Shown here: piece by piece, positions 1 to 14,000 of the stretch
Numbering within the stretch: position 1 is the stretch's first letter
Layout: each line of letters starts with the position of its first letter
Program-made: the position numbers and the translations under genes
Notes under the pieces: model-generated
What the model was told of the DNA's origin: nothing
Seen by the model: only the letters and a program-made list of their open reading frames with translations
Database searches by the model: none
From: Pomphorhynchus laevis
Lineage: Eukaryota; Acanthocephala; Palaeacanthocephala; Echinorhynchida; Pomphorhynchidae
Assembly (NCBI GenBank): GCA_012934845.2
Contig: WNNJ02002275.1
Coordinates: 1-64,000, forward strand
DNA length: 64,000 nt
Direction: 5' to 3'

Positions 1-243
1 ATTTAATTAAACTAGGTTAATTTTTAAAAGCTTTATTTAATAAGAAAAATTTTAATTTGATAATACACTTGTTGCAAAAAAATTGTTTTAATCAAAAGTC
101 TTTGTGCTACAAAATAAAGTTATAGTTTTAAGCAATAACTCTATGCGACACAACCAATACGTCACGCTAACAGAATTTATATTAAATCAGGATTAATTTT
201 TTTGCCGAGAATTATCAGTGAATTTGCTATAAGCATAAATTAT

Positions 244-770
244 TTATAAATAAATTTTATTTTAAATAATAAATGTTTACTAAGAGAATAATAAATGTTT
301 ATTAATAAATGTAAATAATAAATGTTTAAAAATCTATATAATTAATTGATATCCATTCGGACTGCATTTACTTTTTGAATTTTATTTTTCTGATAGATAG
401 CTACGATAAGTAAAATATCATGTGCTAGCAATGAACCATTAAGTTTTTCGTAATATTTAAATTCAAAAGTTATAAAACGTTTGGGTCAAGCATGTTGACC
501 AAAATCAGACTCACTCAAAAAGGTAAAAATTGACTAATTTAGACGTTTTAAACGATATATAAATAAATTATAAATAAATTTTATTTTAAATAATAAATGT
601 TTACTAAGAGAATAATAAATGTTTATTAATAAATGTAAATAATAAATGTTTACTAATGTCAGTATTTTGTTAAATTTCGCTAAGAGAACAAAAATATGAT
701 ACATTTATTTATATTATTATATTAATTATATTAATTGACTAATTTAGACGTTTTAAACGATATATAAATA
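244..770. repeat. Two interleaved direct-repeat pairs
   Basis: An 85 bp AT-rich block at 244-328 recurs essentially unchanged at 568-652. A 36 bp block at 530-565 recurs at 735-770. The pattern fits a local segmental duplication. No coding potential is visible. Confidence 0.8.
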
Positions 771-1370
771 TATAAACTATCTTGTATGGATACTATCAAT
801 ATTTACTATCCATTTTATGGTACAATCAATATTTACTATAGCATATACGAATAAATATCATTCAATACTCAGTAATTAGCAGAAGATAGAGAATGATACG
901 AAATATACGGGATGAAGAATAATACAAAAATATTGTATGGCGAAATTCAGTAAATGGACGTGCTCGAAGCAGAGCGTACATTAGAAGTATTAGAGAAGGA
1001 TCAGACAAATGTTAAAGATGGCTTAAATTAATATTAGTTTAGTAAATGATTGAATGAAAATGAATAAAACGTTATTTGTAAACATTAAGATTTTAAAGAT
1101 GCACTCACCGAAAAAAAAACTATTTGTATATCTTTTATGGATATTATATTGAACATATTTACTGAGAGGCAAAAGTAATATTAACAGAATTGAAATGAAA
1201 TGTTTGACTGCAGGTAATTTGAGCAAATCATTTAATTAATAAAAAAATTTAAACGTCCTGGTTTTACAGTAACAATAGCGATAAAAGCCAAATTTCTTAG
1301 TTCAATTTAAACATTTTTAATATCATGATTATAATCGTAATATTGTGCTCGAAATAAAAATTCTATGTAT

Positions 1371-1487
1371 TTACCCGCTCTGTGAATGTTTTAAAAGGCG
1401 ATCTGAAAGATATTTCGAAGTATCTGTGAGATGAAATTCTTCCACTTGTGGAACTATTTTATTAAAGGCAATCAAAAGCGCTGAGTA
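1371..1487 (-). other. Candidate alternative terminal exon of unc-45 (weak)
   Basis: A pyrimidine-rich acceptor (ttctctcacag) is followed by an open frame of 38 codons and a TAA. The frame is in phase 0, so it could join the donor at the end of the 1893-2007 exon. The predicted peptide does not resemble the conserved UNC-45 C-terminus as I remember it, so it may be chance or a truncated isoform. Confidence 0.2.
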
Positions 1488-1892
1488 CTGTGAGAGAACA
1501 CTGGATATCATTGATAATATTATCAAATTATATTATTAATTATATTATATAATATTGATAAAACCAAAATTACATTATTCGATGTAATTATTACATTTTA
1601 ATAATGTAATAATTACATTAAATTACATTATCGCATTTCGTTGCTGAACACAACTATTCATAGCAGATATTGCTTTTGATTAAATGGGTAACTAGATGCA
1701 TGAAAATAATTATTTTGAATTAATAAATAAACTCTATAAATTACTTAACATTAAATAATTTGAAAGTTAAAGCAATAATTTTAAAGGCCGTATTTCTAAT
1801 TCAGTGTTGATTGCTAGCTAAAACGGCTCTGATTTAATAGTTTGTGGATATACAAAACTAGTTAAATTTTTTCTAAATATCGACAAATTCAC

Positions 1893-2007
1893 CTGTTCGT
1901 CTACGCATAAATTGCATATAACTTCAGTTGCTGCCCTTCTTAGAAAAGGATGCTCCTCAAACTGATATTGTTCAATTGAGGAAAACGCATCGCAGATAAT
2001 TTTATTG
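1893..2007 (-). CDS. unc-45: unc-45 exon 18 (last visible exon, UCS)
   Basis: 115 bp; acceptor gttttgcttttag, donor GAACAG|gtgaat, phase 0. It contains QFEEHPFLRRAATEVICNL, equivalent to MFEEHEMIRRAATECMCNL. The frame stays open past the donor for 24 more codons. A second, weaker donor (TTT|gtatat, exon end 1854) would add VNLSIFRKNLTSF, so the exact 3' boundary is uncertain. Confidence 0.9.
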
Positions 2008-5000
2008 CTAAAAGCAAAACGACTTTTATAAGTCCTACAAATTCAAGTATTCGTTCCTTAAAGTGATTTGGAGATTTATAGTCAGTTGAATAAAAAACAG
2101 TCAATATACATTTCTAAAATGATTTTTAATAAAAATGTTATCAACGCAAAATAACAATAAATAGTGTCGCAGTTGGTCAAAATATCGATCAAAGCAAGCT
2201 ACTTTCTTATAATTCCGCTTTTTCGTACACATAATCTGCTCTTAACTCGGTGTAAGAAGAAATACGATATAAGTTATTTACTATTTAAGAAATACTTTAT
2301 ACTATAACCTATACTACTTTACCGAATTTTGATTTTTAAATAAATGACAAATAAAATAATATATTATAATATAATAATATAATATTATATTAAATTATAA
2401 TATAATATCATAATTATATACATTATATATTAAATATAATAATATTATATTCAATTGTAAATATGGCAGATTTTATGTACTTTAAATATTGTCGTTATGG
2501 ACAAAAATTTATTTATTGTCGATAATTAATTTATATTAATTAATAAATTTACCAACAAATTATTAATTTAAGTAATTAATTAATTAGTTTATAAAATTAA
2601 TTTAGTTTAATTAATTTCATACGCTATTTATTTTATATAATACATTATATATTAACAATAATAATATTATATTTAATAATACCATAATATTATATTTAAT
2701 AATATTATAATATTATATTTAATAATATTATAAATATAATATTACATGTATGAATTACATGTATTTTAAAAAAAGTCATTCTGTACAATTATTTATTTAT
2801 AATTAATTTATTTATTTATCAACAAATACTTTATTTATTGTTAGCTATTTAATTCGCCAAAGATGTTTGATGAATTTTCAACGGATTTACAACAATAAGA
2901 AAGAGTCTCGTTCATGTATATTCAGTCATTTATTTACAGAAATTTTCAAAAACGTTTATTTATTGACAATGATTTAATTAATATTTAATAAATAATATCA
3001 ATAATTAAATTAATTGATTTAAAAATATTTAAAAATGGATCAAATATTTGATAATATATCAAATATATCTATTTAATATATAAATTTATAAATTACCTCA
3101 ATGTGTGTTTAAGACTTTGATCTTAAATTTGAAAGATTTTAATGCCATCAATACAAGACATTCTAGCAATAATCTTAATGCTTTGTCTACTTTAATCAGA
3201 TCAATAACTTGACGAATAAAAACGTAATTTAAAAATTAAAAAAGGAATATTAAAGAGCTATCAGTAAAATAAAACTCTAAAAAACTGAATTGTAAAACGC
3301 AAGAAAAACAGAAATGTTCAATTTATATTACCTAAACTACAGAGTTACAAAGTTAACAAAAAATGTTTAAAATATTGAAACTAACATTTACCAAAGTAAA
3401 ATGTTGTAGTTTTATCAAGACAAAATGTTTAATTAAACATTTTTATATTTTTTAAAGTTTATGCATTTCAAGACACATGCAATATTATCCTTAAATAGTT
3501 TTGTTGCGATATGAATTTTTATTCTTAAAGATTTAAGCTTACCGAACACTTGTGCTTACTGTTGCCAAATTCGTAAAGGCTAATAATGCTTCGAAGTTCT
3601 CTAGAGCAGATCTCTCTGGATGTAAAAGTTGAACAAGTGGCTTCACTATCTCCATACACTAAAAATAAATATCCAGATTTTAATAAATTAAATTGAGAAA
3701 CCAAACACTGCTTGATGGCAATGTTTGATTCGAAAGCTTTAAATATCATTTAAAACAAATTTTCATTGCAAAAGCAAATTTATTGTTTTTGAATAAAAAA
3801 TAATAAACAAATAAACAAATTTATTAAAAAACAAAAAACAAATTTAACAAACAAAAACAAAACAAACAGAAACATAAACAAATTTTATTTTAAAATAAAG
3901 AATTTATTGCAAATTAATCTGTGAAAATCAAATGCCGAGCTTGTGATTAGAAATGACGAGCTTTAGAAAATCAATGGTAAATTTAATCTAAAATATCGAA
4001 TGATTTGCCAATTCAAATGTATGGCATTTTGATGACATGCATTTGACACGCTAAAGCCTTATTGTTCAACCTTGTGTGTTTAGATCACAAAAGTATATGA
4101 CAAATCGTGTAGTTGTTAAACGTTTCGGTACAATAAGCTCGTAATAATAACAATAACAGCATGACAATATGAACAAAACGTGACAGCTACATAGTCTGCT
4201 TCAAATTAAAAATAATATTGTGCAAAGAAGGATGACAATAAAGAACGTAAAATATTCTTTATTGAAGAATATCTTGTGTTCTTATTTGTACAATCATTAG
4301 AGATGTTTGTACAAATATTTAGAGAACAGACAATAGGAGTCTGGCGCTCACGAGAAGATTAACTGAGAATTGCAAAGAGCACATTTGCTGGAACTTAATG
4401 GTGTGACATCAATGTTGGTAGCAAAAAGAAGTGTTCAGTGTTGAACACTGAACATTCCGAAGATATGCACAGAACTGAAGAGATATTTCTTAGTTATCAG
4501 AAGAGATAAGACATAATTTGCCATTTAGGTAGCAAATAAAACTTAATTTAAAATTAAAATAGAGAATTATTTTTGTATCTAAATGCCATTCCCAGAAAAA
4601 AGAAATTGAATATTTCTTCGATATTTCGTTCGCTAACCGCGGGCATTATCATGAAGTATCTGAAACAATAAAACAAGTTAAGTTACAATGTATGAAAAAC
4701 AAAATCATTTTGGACATTCAAATTTAATTCGAGGAACTTTATCGCGACAGCCTCCATAACTAATCGGCATTCTAAGTTAGGCTCGGAAATCAAAACTGAC
4801 ACATTGTCAAAGTCGATGTAATGACCAGTTTGATGAGCATGGTCTGCTAATGCCGATTGTGCTGATGTTGTGAGTGCCTTTTTATGTTATTTTAATCTAG
4901 TTTTTAGAGTACATCCAGTTTGTCCAATGTATATGCTTATACAATCCCTACACCCAACCCTATAGACTACACCCATCTTATCAAAATTAGTTCTTCTTGG

Positions 5001-8000
5001 TTTGGTGACTAGTGCATCAAGATGATATGTACATCGGGTACCATAAAACATTTTTAATGGTAATCCTGATTGGAAAACGAATCTGCTTATTTTATTAAGA
5101 ATATCCTCACTTAAACTACCCATTGCGGGAATATAAAACCAGTGTTTTAATTTTTGAGGATCAATTAAGTCGGATTGCGCGGAAGTGTGAATGCGTTGTT
5201 TGTTTTCTTAATTATTTTATGTAAGATATCTATTGGGTAGCCTAGAGATGTAAATATTCTGAAGACTTTGCTTAATTCGGCGTTTAGATAAACTTCTTTG
5301 TTACAAATTCGATACGCTCTTAAAAAGAAGCCACGAAACCCACCTAGTTTTGTTGATACTGAATGACTGCTGTCCCAAGGAATATACAAGCTAGTTTCTG
5401 TGAGCTTTTCTGAATACTTTAGTGACGGAGACATCAGTGGTCAAAACTTTGCAATCTAGGAATGGTAAAAACTCGTTAGAAGGCCAGGTAATTGTCACTT
5501 CTATTCGAGGATTCAATGAATTGAAAATTCTAACGAAATCATCTGCTTTATCACGACTTTCTGGCCAAATAACAAATATATCATCGATGTAACGATAAAA
5601 TGCGATAGGTCGTATATCACAACGGCTTATAGCCTCTTCCTCTAACTTAAGCATGTACAGGTCAGCCAAGGCGGGGCCGATTGGTTATTCCATAGCTACA
5701 CCAAAAAGTTGTTTATATATAAAATAGAGAATACTAACAAATGATGTAGAATGATTTGATGCACTGACTGAAGACAGCGACTACAATATTAGTGACAATA
5801 ATGATGATATCAAATTTTGAAGATTTTGATGATATTGATGAATTATAATAATATTATAGTTTTCATTTCCTTAATGTTTATTTGATGTAATGGCTCAAGA
5901 TTAAAACATTAAATTATAATTCTACGTTTTAATCTACATTGAGTGGAATATGCCTTATATTTAATTCAAATTAATATGAAATGACATATTCAAATATCAT
6001 ATACCATTCAATGCCTTATTTTCATGTACCTAATACACCCGCCAATCTGCACGTATGTCTAATATGCGCGTCTTATTTGCTTTTGAGTCTGATATGCTGG
6101 TCTTTATATATCCGTGCGTCTTTAATAACTTCAAATAATTAACAAATATTAAGAATTATACAGAATACATTTTATGTAACGTGTAGCATAAAAAAACTTT
6201 TAGAAAGATAAATCGCTTGTATATACCTCGGAAGAAAACAAGTTATTTTCTGCTAAATTTAAAGTTTTATGCTATTAACTTTCTAAATCATCACAAATGA
6301 AAATGTTTTGTGAAACTGTAGTTTTAAGTTGTTCTTTATTTTCAAACTCTGTAAACTTGTAAGCAATTATTAATGCTTTACTTTGGAAAAGAAGGGATTT
6401 GTTTAATTGATATTTATATATTAATATAAAAAATTATATTTAAAATGTTTTAAATTTTTAACATAAAATTAATCTTTTTAATACTTTAGATAAAATTCGA
6501 TTGTATAGCTAATGCACTTTATTTCATTAAATGATCATTAAATGGCATTTTAAATTAAACTTCTAAGTTAACTGAGTTGTGTGATAATTTAAAATTCATT
6601 GATTTGTATTTACTTATTATTCGCCACATAATTGTGATTTTATTAAATAAAATAATTAATAACAACTATTAATAAAATTAGATCGTATAACAGAGCATAA
6701 GTATTTTAAATTAAAATAATTTATAACTAATATTTATAATAATTAAATTAAATAAATTTTTAATATATAAATTTATAAAAAAATATACGTACTTTATCGA
6801 TTTGTTACTAAGTTCTTATTAATAAATAAAATTGCAATATAACTTCTTATTACTAAGCTTTTGTCGTTTAGATAAATGGTGTTGAAGATAATTGCTTAAT
6901 CAATATTTGAAATGCACATTTCAAATAAATCTGTTATTTTAAAGTCGCACATACAATAGCTATTATATAGCTATTGGTTATATATTCTTACCCAAATGTG
7001 GAATTATATATCATATATTATAGACAGTAATAAATATTAAATAATATTCTTTATAATATGTTATTTTATGTTATTATATTTTGTTTTATAATATTATTCT
7101 AAAATTATATTATATATAACTTATATATTATATTTAACTTTATACAATATAATGATATTATAATTATAGATTAAATAAATTATTAATTATTAATAAATAT
7201 TATTAAATATTATTAAATGTTGTAATATATTCAAGATGTCAAGGCTTATAATTTTAATGTAAATAAAATTTTGTTAAGCGTCAACTAAATTAAAATAGGA
7301 TCTTTATTAAAAATGACTTACTCGCTGGCCAGGAAATGCTATTTCAGGATTACAACTAATGGCTATGCGAGATAAAGCTTGACATGCATGTATACTTCCG
7401 CTTGAATTCGATGACAATGGTATCAAAACCTATCATATAAACAGTTTTTTTAATAATTTCTGGAATAATTATACTTTTCCAATTCCAGCTGCAATCAGTG
7501 AACCGCGATTTTCAACATCTTCAGCCAATACCAAGCAAATTCTTAATAACCATAATAATATTAGCTAACACAATTAAAAATATAGAAACGCAATTAATTT
7601 TAAATGAAATTAAAAATAATTTAAATAATAATTCAATTATAATTAATATAATCCTATTAGCACGTCGCCTTCTGCCAGCCTGCTGCTTAGGGATAGGTTA
7701 GACGGATGCGTGGTACATCATGCCTCACGATTTTATGATTTGACACCAGAGGAAATTATAAAAGCAGCAAAGCGAACACGCGGATCTGCAGGTCAGTCTG
7801 GAGTAGACTCTGATGGTTGGAGACACTTTCTTACATCATTTGGTAATAGGTCTTATCATCTAGCCGACAAGCTATTTGAATCGGCAATTATGACATCGGC
7901 TAAATATATTGAGCTATCTCTACTACAGAAATATATAGTAAGCCATTTGATACAATTAAACAAGATGCCTGGTACCAGACTAATTGGAATCGGTGAGGTA

Positions 8001-11000
8001 GTGAAAAGAATAGTTGGTCGTCCTTTGATTTCACGAATAATAGATGGTCTAACATAGGTGTGTGGAAGATTGCGACTATGCGGTGATATTGTTAGATGCA
8101 AGAAACGCATATAATTGTGTTAACCAAGAAATGGCTCTAACAAACATGAAATATATATTCAATATATATTCGTCCAGCTTTATCGACGATATTAAATAAC
8201 ACGTATGGACAATCATCAATTCTCACTGTCGATAATATTTCGCTATTGTCTGCTGAATGATTCATACAAGGAGATCCGCTGGCCACAGCTGCTTACGCTA
8301 CTGCATCAATGCCCCTAATTGACAGATTGAGCTACCAGATTGCACCTGGAGCTACCCACAGCTGATATTCAGACAATAAAGCATGTGTCGGAAAATCGAC
8401 GACCCCTTAAAAGTTAAAGAATAAGCCAAGCAGTTGGGCCCGCATTATGGATGCTTCCTTAATCCTACAAAATGCATGCTTCTGACATACGACGTAGATC
8501 TAGGGATTAGTCTAAAGCGATTTGCAGACGATGCCGTACCTATACATAAAGATGGTTCCAAATATCTAGGAAGCTTAATTGGGATCGCGAATACGTGAAG
8601 TCACGAGTTAAAGAAACGGTCGACGATTGGAATAAGTCACTTGATTAGTTTCATAAGATGGCATCAATAAACGCATTCTCGGCCTACATTCTATTGACAA
8701 GAACTTTTTAACATCAACAGATTTATATATTCAGAACTTGCAAAACCACAAGCGGTTGGTTTGACAGCCTTCGTTCGCGGCTGATCGAGCACATATTACC
8801 TCATATGTTAGGTATCGGACTGATTGAAGAGGAAAATAGAGTACTGATTATACTTCCATTTAAATTTGGTGAACTCGAAATTTATAACCCAACCGAAAGA
8901 GGAAATGTGAATTACGTGAACTCGTTAGGGGTGTTTGAGCTTAATGTGTATGGTTGTCAACAATTTGTTCCTTAGAACTATCGACGAGATTTGTGAACCA
9001 CATTCAACATTCCAATTTTAGCAGGCAAGTTTCTAAAGCATCTTTGTCAGATAAATCAGTGGAAGCTGAAGACAAGTACCGAAGGGCAAAGAGAGCTTCA
9101 GCTCAAGCAGTTATTGAAGCGAAGGCGTCTTGGGAGAAGTTTGGAGAGCACTTAGAACTTGACTATAGGTCAGCTTCGAAGATGTTCTGGAGGACGATCA
9201 GGAACTTTCGTGTTAGAAAGCAGAAAATTCATAAACTGTCTATGACAAGAGAGGATCTATGGTGAGTGACATTAAAGAAATTCTTGGTTGTTGGAAAGAG
9301 CATTTTAGGAGTTTCCTTAATCCGATGGGTGCGCCTTCTCCTGTAGAAGTAGAGCTTTTAGAACGAATGGAAGAGATCATCTTATTGGAAGAGGCCATTG
9401 CTATTGCTAAAGTATGGAGTACTACACTATCTTCGGGTAGCAGTGGCTTCTCTGTATGAACAAAGTATGAGTTGTGTTCGTGTTCTAATAGAAAATCTGA
9501 ATCATGTCAGTAGGCGTTGGGATTCGAAAGAATTGTCCTTTGTCTCCACTTTTGTTCCTTGTTTACATGGACAAAATTTCGAGACGGGCTGCTCCGAGGG
9601 ATGTCGGTCTTCAGTTCGATTCTATCATAATACCATCTCTGTCTTTCACAGATGATGTTGTCTTGTTGGCTTCTTGTCCTGAGGACTTACAATGCCTACT
9701 ATATCGATTCACGATGGAATGCCAAGCGGCAGGAATGTTGGTCAGTCCCTCTAAGACTGTCCTTATGTGTTTGTCTCGGATTAAGGTGCAAATGTCAATC
9801 CGAATTAAGGAAAGAGTTTCTCCTGATGTGGATGATTTCAAGTATCTTGGGGTATTTGTCTTGAGGGCGGCAGGAACATCAAGGAGCTTGAGAAGCGGAT
9901 TTGTGCAGCCAACGCAGCAATGCGTTCTTTGTACAGGTCTATCGTGGTGAAGCGGGAGCCGAGTCTCCGGGCGAAGCTTTCGGTGTACCACGCAATATTT
10001 GTTCCTATCTTAACCTATGGTCTGAAATAAGGTTCCTTCGCGACGTGGCTGGTCATAATCTTAGAGACAAGGATATGAATTCTATCATATCGGATGGACT
10101 TGGAGTAAAGTTGCTGCTTCTCCGTATCGAAGAAAGTCAATTGAGGTGGCTAGGAAACGTTATGAGGATTTATAGAAATCGCCTTCCTCGGAGGGTTTTC
10201 CAGGCCGGATTCTCTGGAAGGAGACCACGAGGCATAACTCGATACCGGTGAAGAGATCAAATCTCGAAACTGGCCGAGGATTGCCTTGGTCTATCTGAAA
10301 AAGAACTCTGGTCTGTCGCCCAGGATCGTGATGTCTGGAGTTTAGTTCGTGCACTGGCTCTACGATTCGACACCCGGACCAGTGGTTGACAGGAAAATTC
10401 TTGTATATTATTTGTTTCTTTCTTGTCAAGAAATTTTTGTTGGCTCATATTTCATCAGATCTCATCGCATCCTTGGAGAAGGATCTTGTTTCGATTCATA
10501 GAAACGCCAGTATAACTGGAGCATCAGTATGGTTGAGTCCAGCTACGATGTAGCGGGTACATTCCAAACATCGAGAGAGTTTCAAGACGTTGTTGCACTG
10601 CGATATGGCTGGCAATCCAATGTAATAACAAATAAGTGGCCTTGCGGTGCCTGATTTGATATCACGCATGTCCTGCCATGATAGACTGGAGGATTAAATT
10701 TTGTGCGTCATAATATTGTAACCGATGAAATATTCAAATGTTTAAGCACATTTTGTAAGTTCGTAATAAAATAGCCCCAACTCAATCCTGTGCCTCAATC
10801 TTTCGAATTCGATAACAATGCAACATCGGGGGATAGAGATAGAAGGGTAGATATTTCTTGCAACGACCTATTTTTTGGGAATGCTACTGACCAGTCCTTC
10901 ATGAATATATGCGATTTTAACTCTTTCGCTCGGTCGTACTTCCTATCTCGAATATCAGGTCCCTTTAAATATCACGAAAACCGTAAAAATGCAAAATATA

Positions 11001-14000
11001 ATGAACGAATAGTGAAAGTTGATTATCCATCCACAGGATAGATGGGTTCGGCAACGAACGCAGTACTGAAGCAAATATCAAGACAAATATCTACTCGCGG
11101 TCATTATTCGTACATAGATTGTATACGAACCCTAGATCAAGGATCTCAACATTAATAGCAAAAGATGTTTCAATGTCAATAAGGATGAAACCTTACCCAT
11201 GTCAGAAAGCAGACATGGAACAACCAGTGATCACACAAAATCACATATAACGTTCTAAGTCTAACAATGATAACAATATAAGGGCCCATTTGCCCTTATA
11301 TAACGTTCTTATTAGATCCTGACACGCAGGAACGAATATTTTGGACTTATTATTTTAGGAATAACGATCATTGTATGTCACAAATGATCAATTGGCTGGG
11401 TGTCAAACCCTGATTTGTCAGTCACAGGCTGTGAAGCTTATGCTAAAGTGCGTGGAGATGATCTAACTATTGAGATAGCGACAAAGTATTTACACTAAAG
11501 ATTGAGTTTTCTTGATTTTCATGATCGAACTTTATTCTCTCATCCTTTCTTGTATAGTACCACAACTATAAAACTTGCTTGACATTTTATTTACTCACTT
11601 CACAGCTTTTAAGAGATATTGTATTTCTACAATTAAAAATATTATTTAATTATATTAACACAATTATATTACTTAAAATAATATTATAATATAAATTGCA
11701 TGTTTGATTAAATATCCAACATGCCAGATATCTCTAAAATAAGATATCTTATTAATAAATAAGATATTTCCGAAGACATAAGGATTAATGAATCACAAAA
11801 GCTCATTCCAATTTATCTAAACAGAAACCAAAACATCAAACTGCAAAAATGATATTTATTGTTCCTGTGTGACGTAGATCTGGGTGGGATGGACTTGTTA
11901 AGATTTATCTAAAAGTATTTACAAAAGATATGAGTTACGACATGGTAATGTATGTTTTGTAATTGTAAACGAGCAGGCGATCAGAGAACATGAAAATTAA
12001 ATTCTTATGCACATTTATTCTTAAAGCAATCTACAAAATCATCTAAATAGAAAATCGATTCTCATTCATAATTAAATGTGGTGATTGGCAATGATTTTTG
12101 ATATCGTCACATAACAGAAAAAGAATAGAGTCTTTTAGATTTAAGTGAATGATAGAAATATCTTCGATTGTATTCAATAGATTTTATAATTTTATTTAAT
12201 ATAATAATGGAGTTTCTAATCATGACTAAATTTTTAATATCGCATATAATAAAGCCGGAACTAAGCAAGTGTCTACTTAAATTAAAATCATTTACTTCGA
12301 AATCATTGTTCTGCAAGCATCGCTTTTCTCTTTCGCTATTAAAACGAGCACTGAAGCAACATTAATCTCCATAAGCTTTTTACGTCTTGCATCCACGTAT
12401 TCCTTTAGATCCTGAACACAAACAAATTTTAGAAAATTTGTCCGCTTTATATTAGAATTACAAAAATAAAACCATACCAGATGTCCTTAATGTAAAGATG
12501 ATGTCATTGATAAAGGAGCGTGCGCTTAGTGATTTCCTTTCGGAGGTTTACTTAGGATTAAGTACTGAGGATAACTGAGGATTAGTGATGAGTATACTAA
12601 CGGTCGAAATGATCATTAGAGGTAGGCGCATTCAAGATAAAGCTTCCCGAAGAAGATTTTTAAAAAAGCATGCAGGTTTTGATCCTTTTTTGCTGTTCGT
12701 GTAGTAAATTATAGTTTTAACATAAATTCTTATCGATTAAAGTCGTCACCAAACTTTGCACGACAAAATATCATAACAATAAAATTAGGCGTTGTTGATC
12801 ATTATTCTGCGGACTTATGTGTAGATTTATATTTTTAGTCTAATGATTAAAAATGGTTCTTTAAAGAAATACATTTTAACTCGTAAATTGCCTGTTTATG
12901 CTGTCTACATCAGAATTTACTTATTTATTTATAAAGTAAAATGTAGCTTATTTATTTTTTATTTATTTCTCAGTTGCTTATTTATTTTCTGAAGAGAATG
13001 AATATATCATGTTTTGTTTCTGCTATAGTAATGGATTTTGACACTTTAATTAATATTTTTTCAAATTTCAAATTTAATAAAAAAATCGAGTAATGGGTTT
13101 ATTAACTTACTTTGTAAATTAAACTAATGCAGTTACGAGAACATAAAATGTAATTTATTTAAAAACGAAATAAATTTTTGTTTTAAAAATAAAAGTTAAA
13201 AACAGAAAGCGATTTTAAATAATGTTTTTGAAAATGATGCACAATTTGAATAACAAAACAAAAACTAATCGAAATCTGCGTACCTTTGGATGCACTTCGG
13301 GTATATGCTGTTTTGAATATTTTGCTAACTTTATCATTTCTTCATCGGGCTTTTTAATCACTTCTGCATTTGAAAGATTAAAGATTATTGAGCACACAGT
13401 GAAACAAGTGCTTGGTAATGGATCCTATGTGATACACTGATTAAAAAACAATTTTATTAAATAAAATAAATATGATTTTTATTTAATTGATTTCATTATT
13501 AATATTTCACATACTGTAAAGTAAATATGATTTGAAATAATTTAATAATAAAAATTTTTTATTGATCACTGAATTTGTTTTTTTAATGAGGATTTATGTT
13601 TGATTTAACTTATCGAATACCACATTTATTGTATTCAACTTTTATCTGTGCTTAATTTTAATCCTAACAATATTGCTGAATGTCCATATTAAGACATCCG
13701 ATTTTGTGAAATCGAATAACACATATCCAATTATTTATATTATTAATATTTGTTATTAATATAACAAATATCTAATGTTATATTTAATTTTTATAACAAT
13801 TATATGAATTTTTGCACAACAATGTTGGTGATTTATATCCCATTTACATATGTATTTAACAGACTCGTGTATCGCCCTATATCATTTGCTTAGACAATTG
13901 GTTTTAAATTTAACTACCAAGCTAACTATTTGAATTTTTATCTAAATTATCAAAGATTTAATTAACTCTATTTAAGCACAGATGACTCTATTTTATCTGT

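Larger units (their letters stand above)
1..1892. other. AT-rich sequence left of the last visible unc-45 exon
   Basis: No convincing gene is visible here. The stretch probably belongs to an unc-45 intron, because the C-terminal end of that protein has not yet been reached. It contains two pairs of direct repeats (244-770) and one weak candidate terminal exon (1371-1487), listed separately. The 67-residue reading frame at 1023-1226 is low-complexity and shows no family resemblance. Confidence 0.6.
7542..12295. other. unc-45 intron 14 with nested retroelements
   Basis: The largest intron seen, 4.75 kb. 7655-11250 is an R2-like retroelement remnant interrupted by an RTE-type LINE (separate entries). 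11250-12295 is AT-rich sequence with nothing recognised. Confidence 0.75.

Noticed and set aside
1023-1226. 67-residue minus-strand frame
   Set aside because: AT-rich, hydrophobic low-complexity peptide with no splice or family support.
12107-12365. Open frames overlapping unc-45 exon 14
   Set aside because: They are a read-through of exon 14 into the intron on the minus strand and its antisense on the plus strand.
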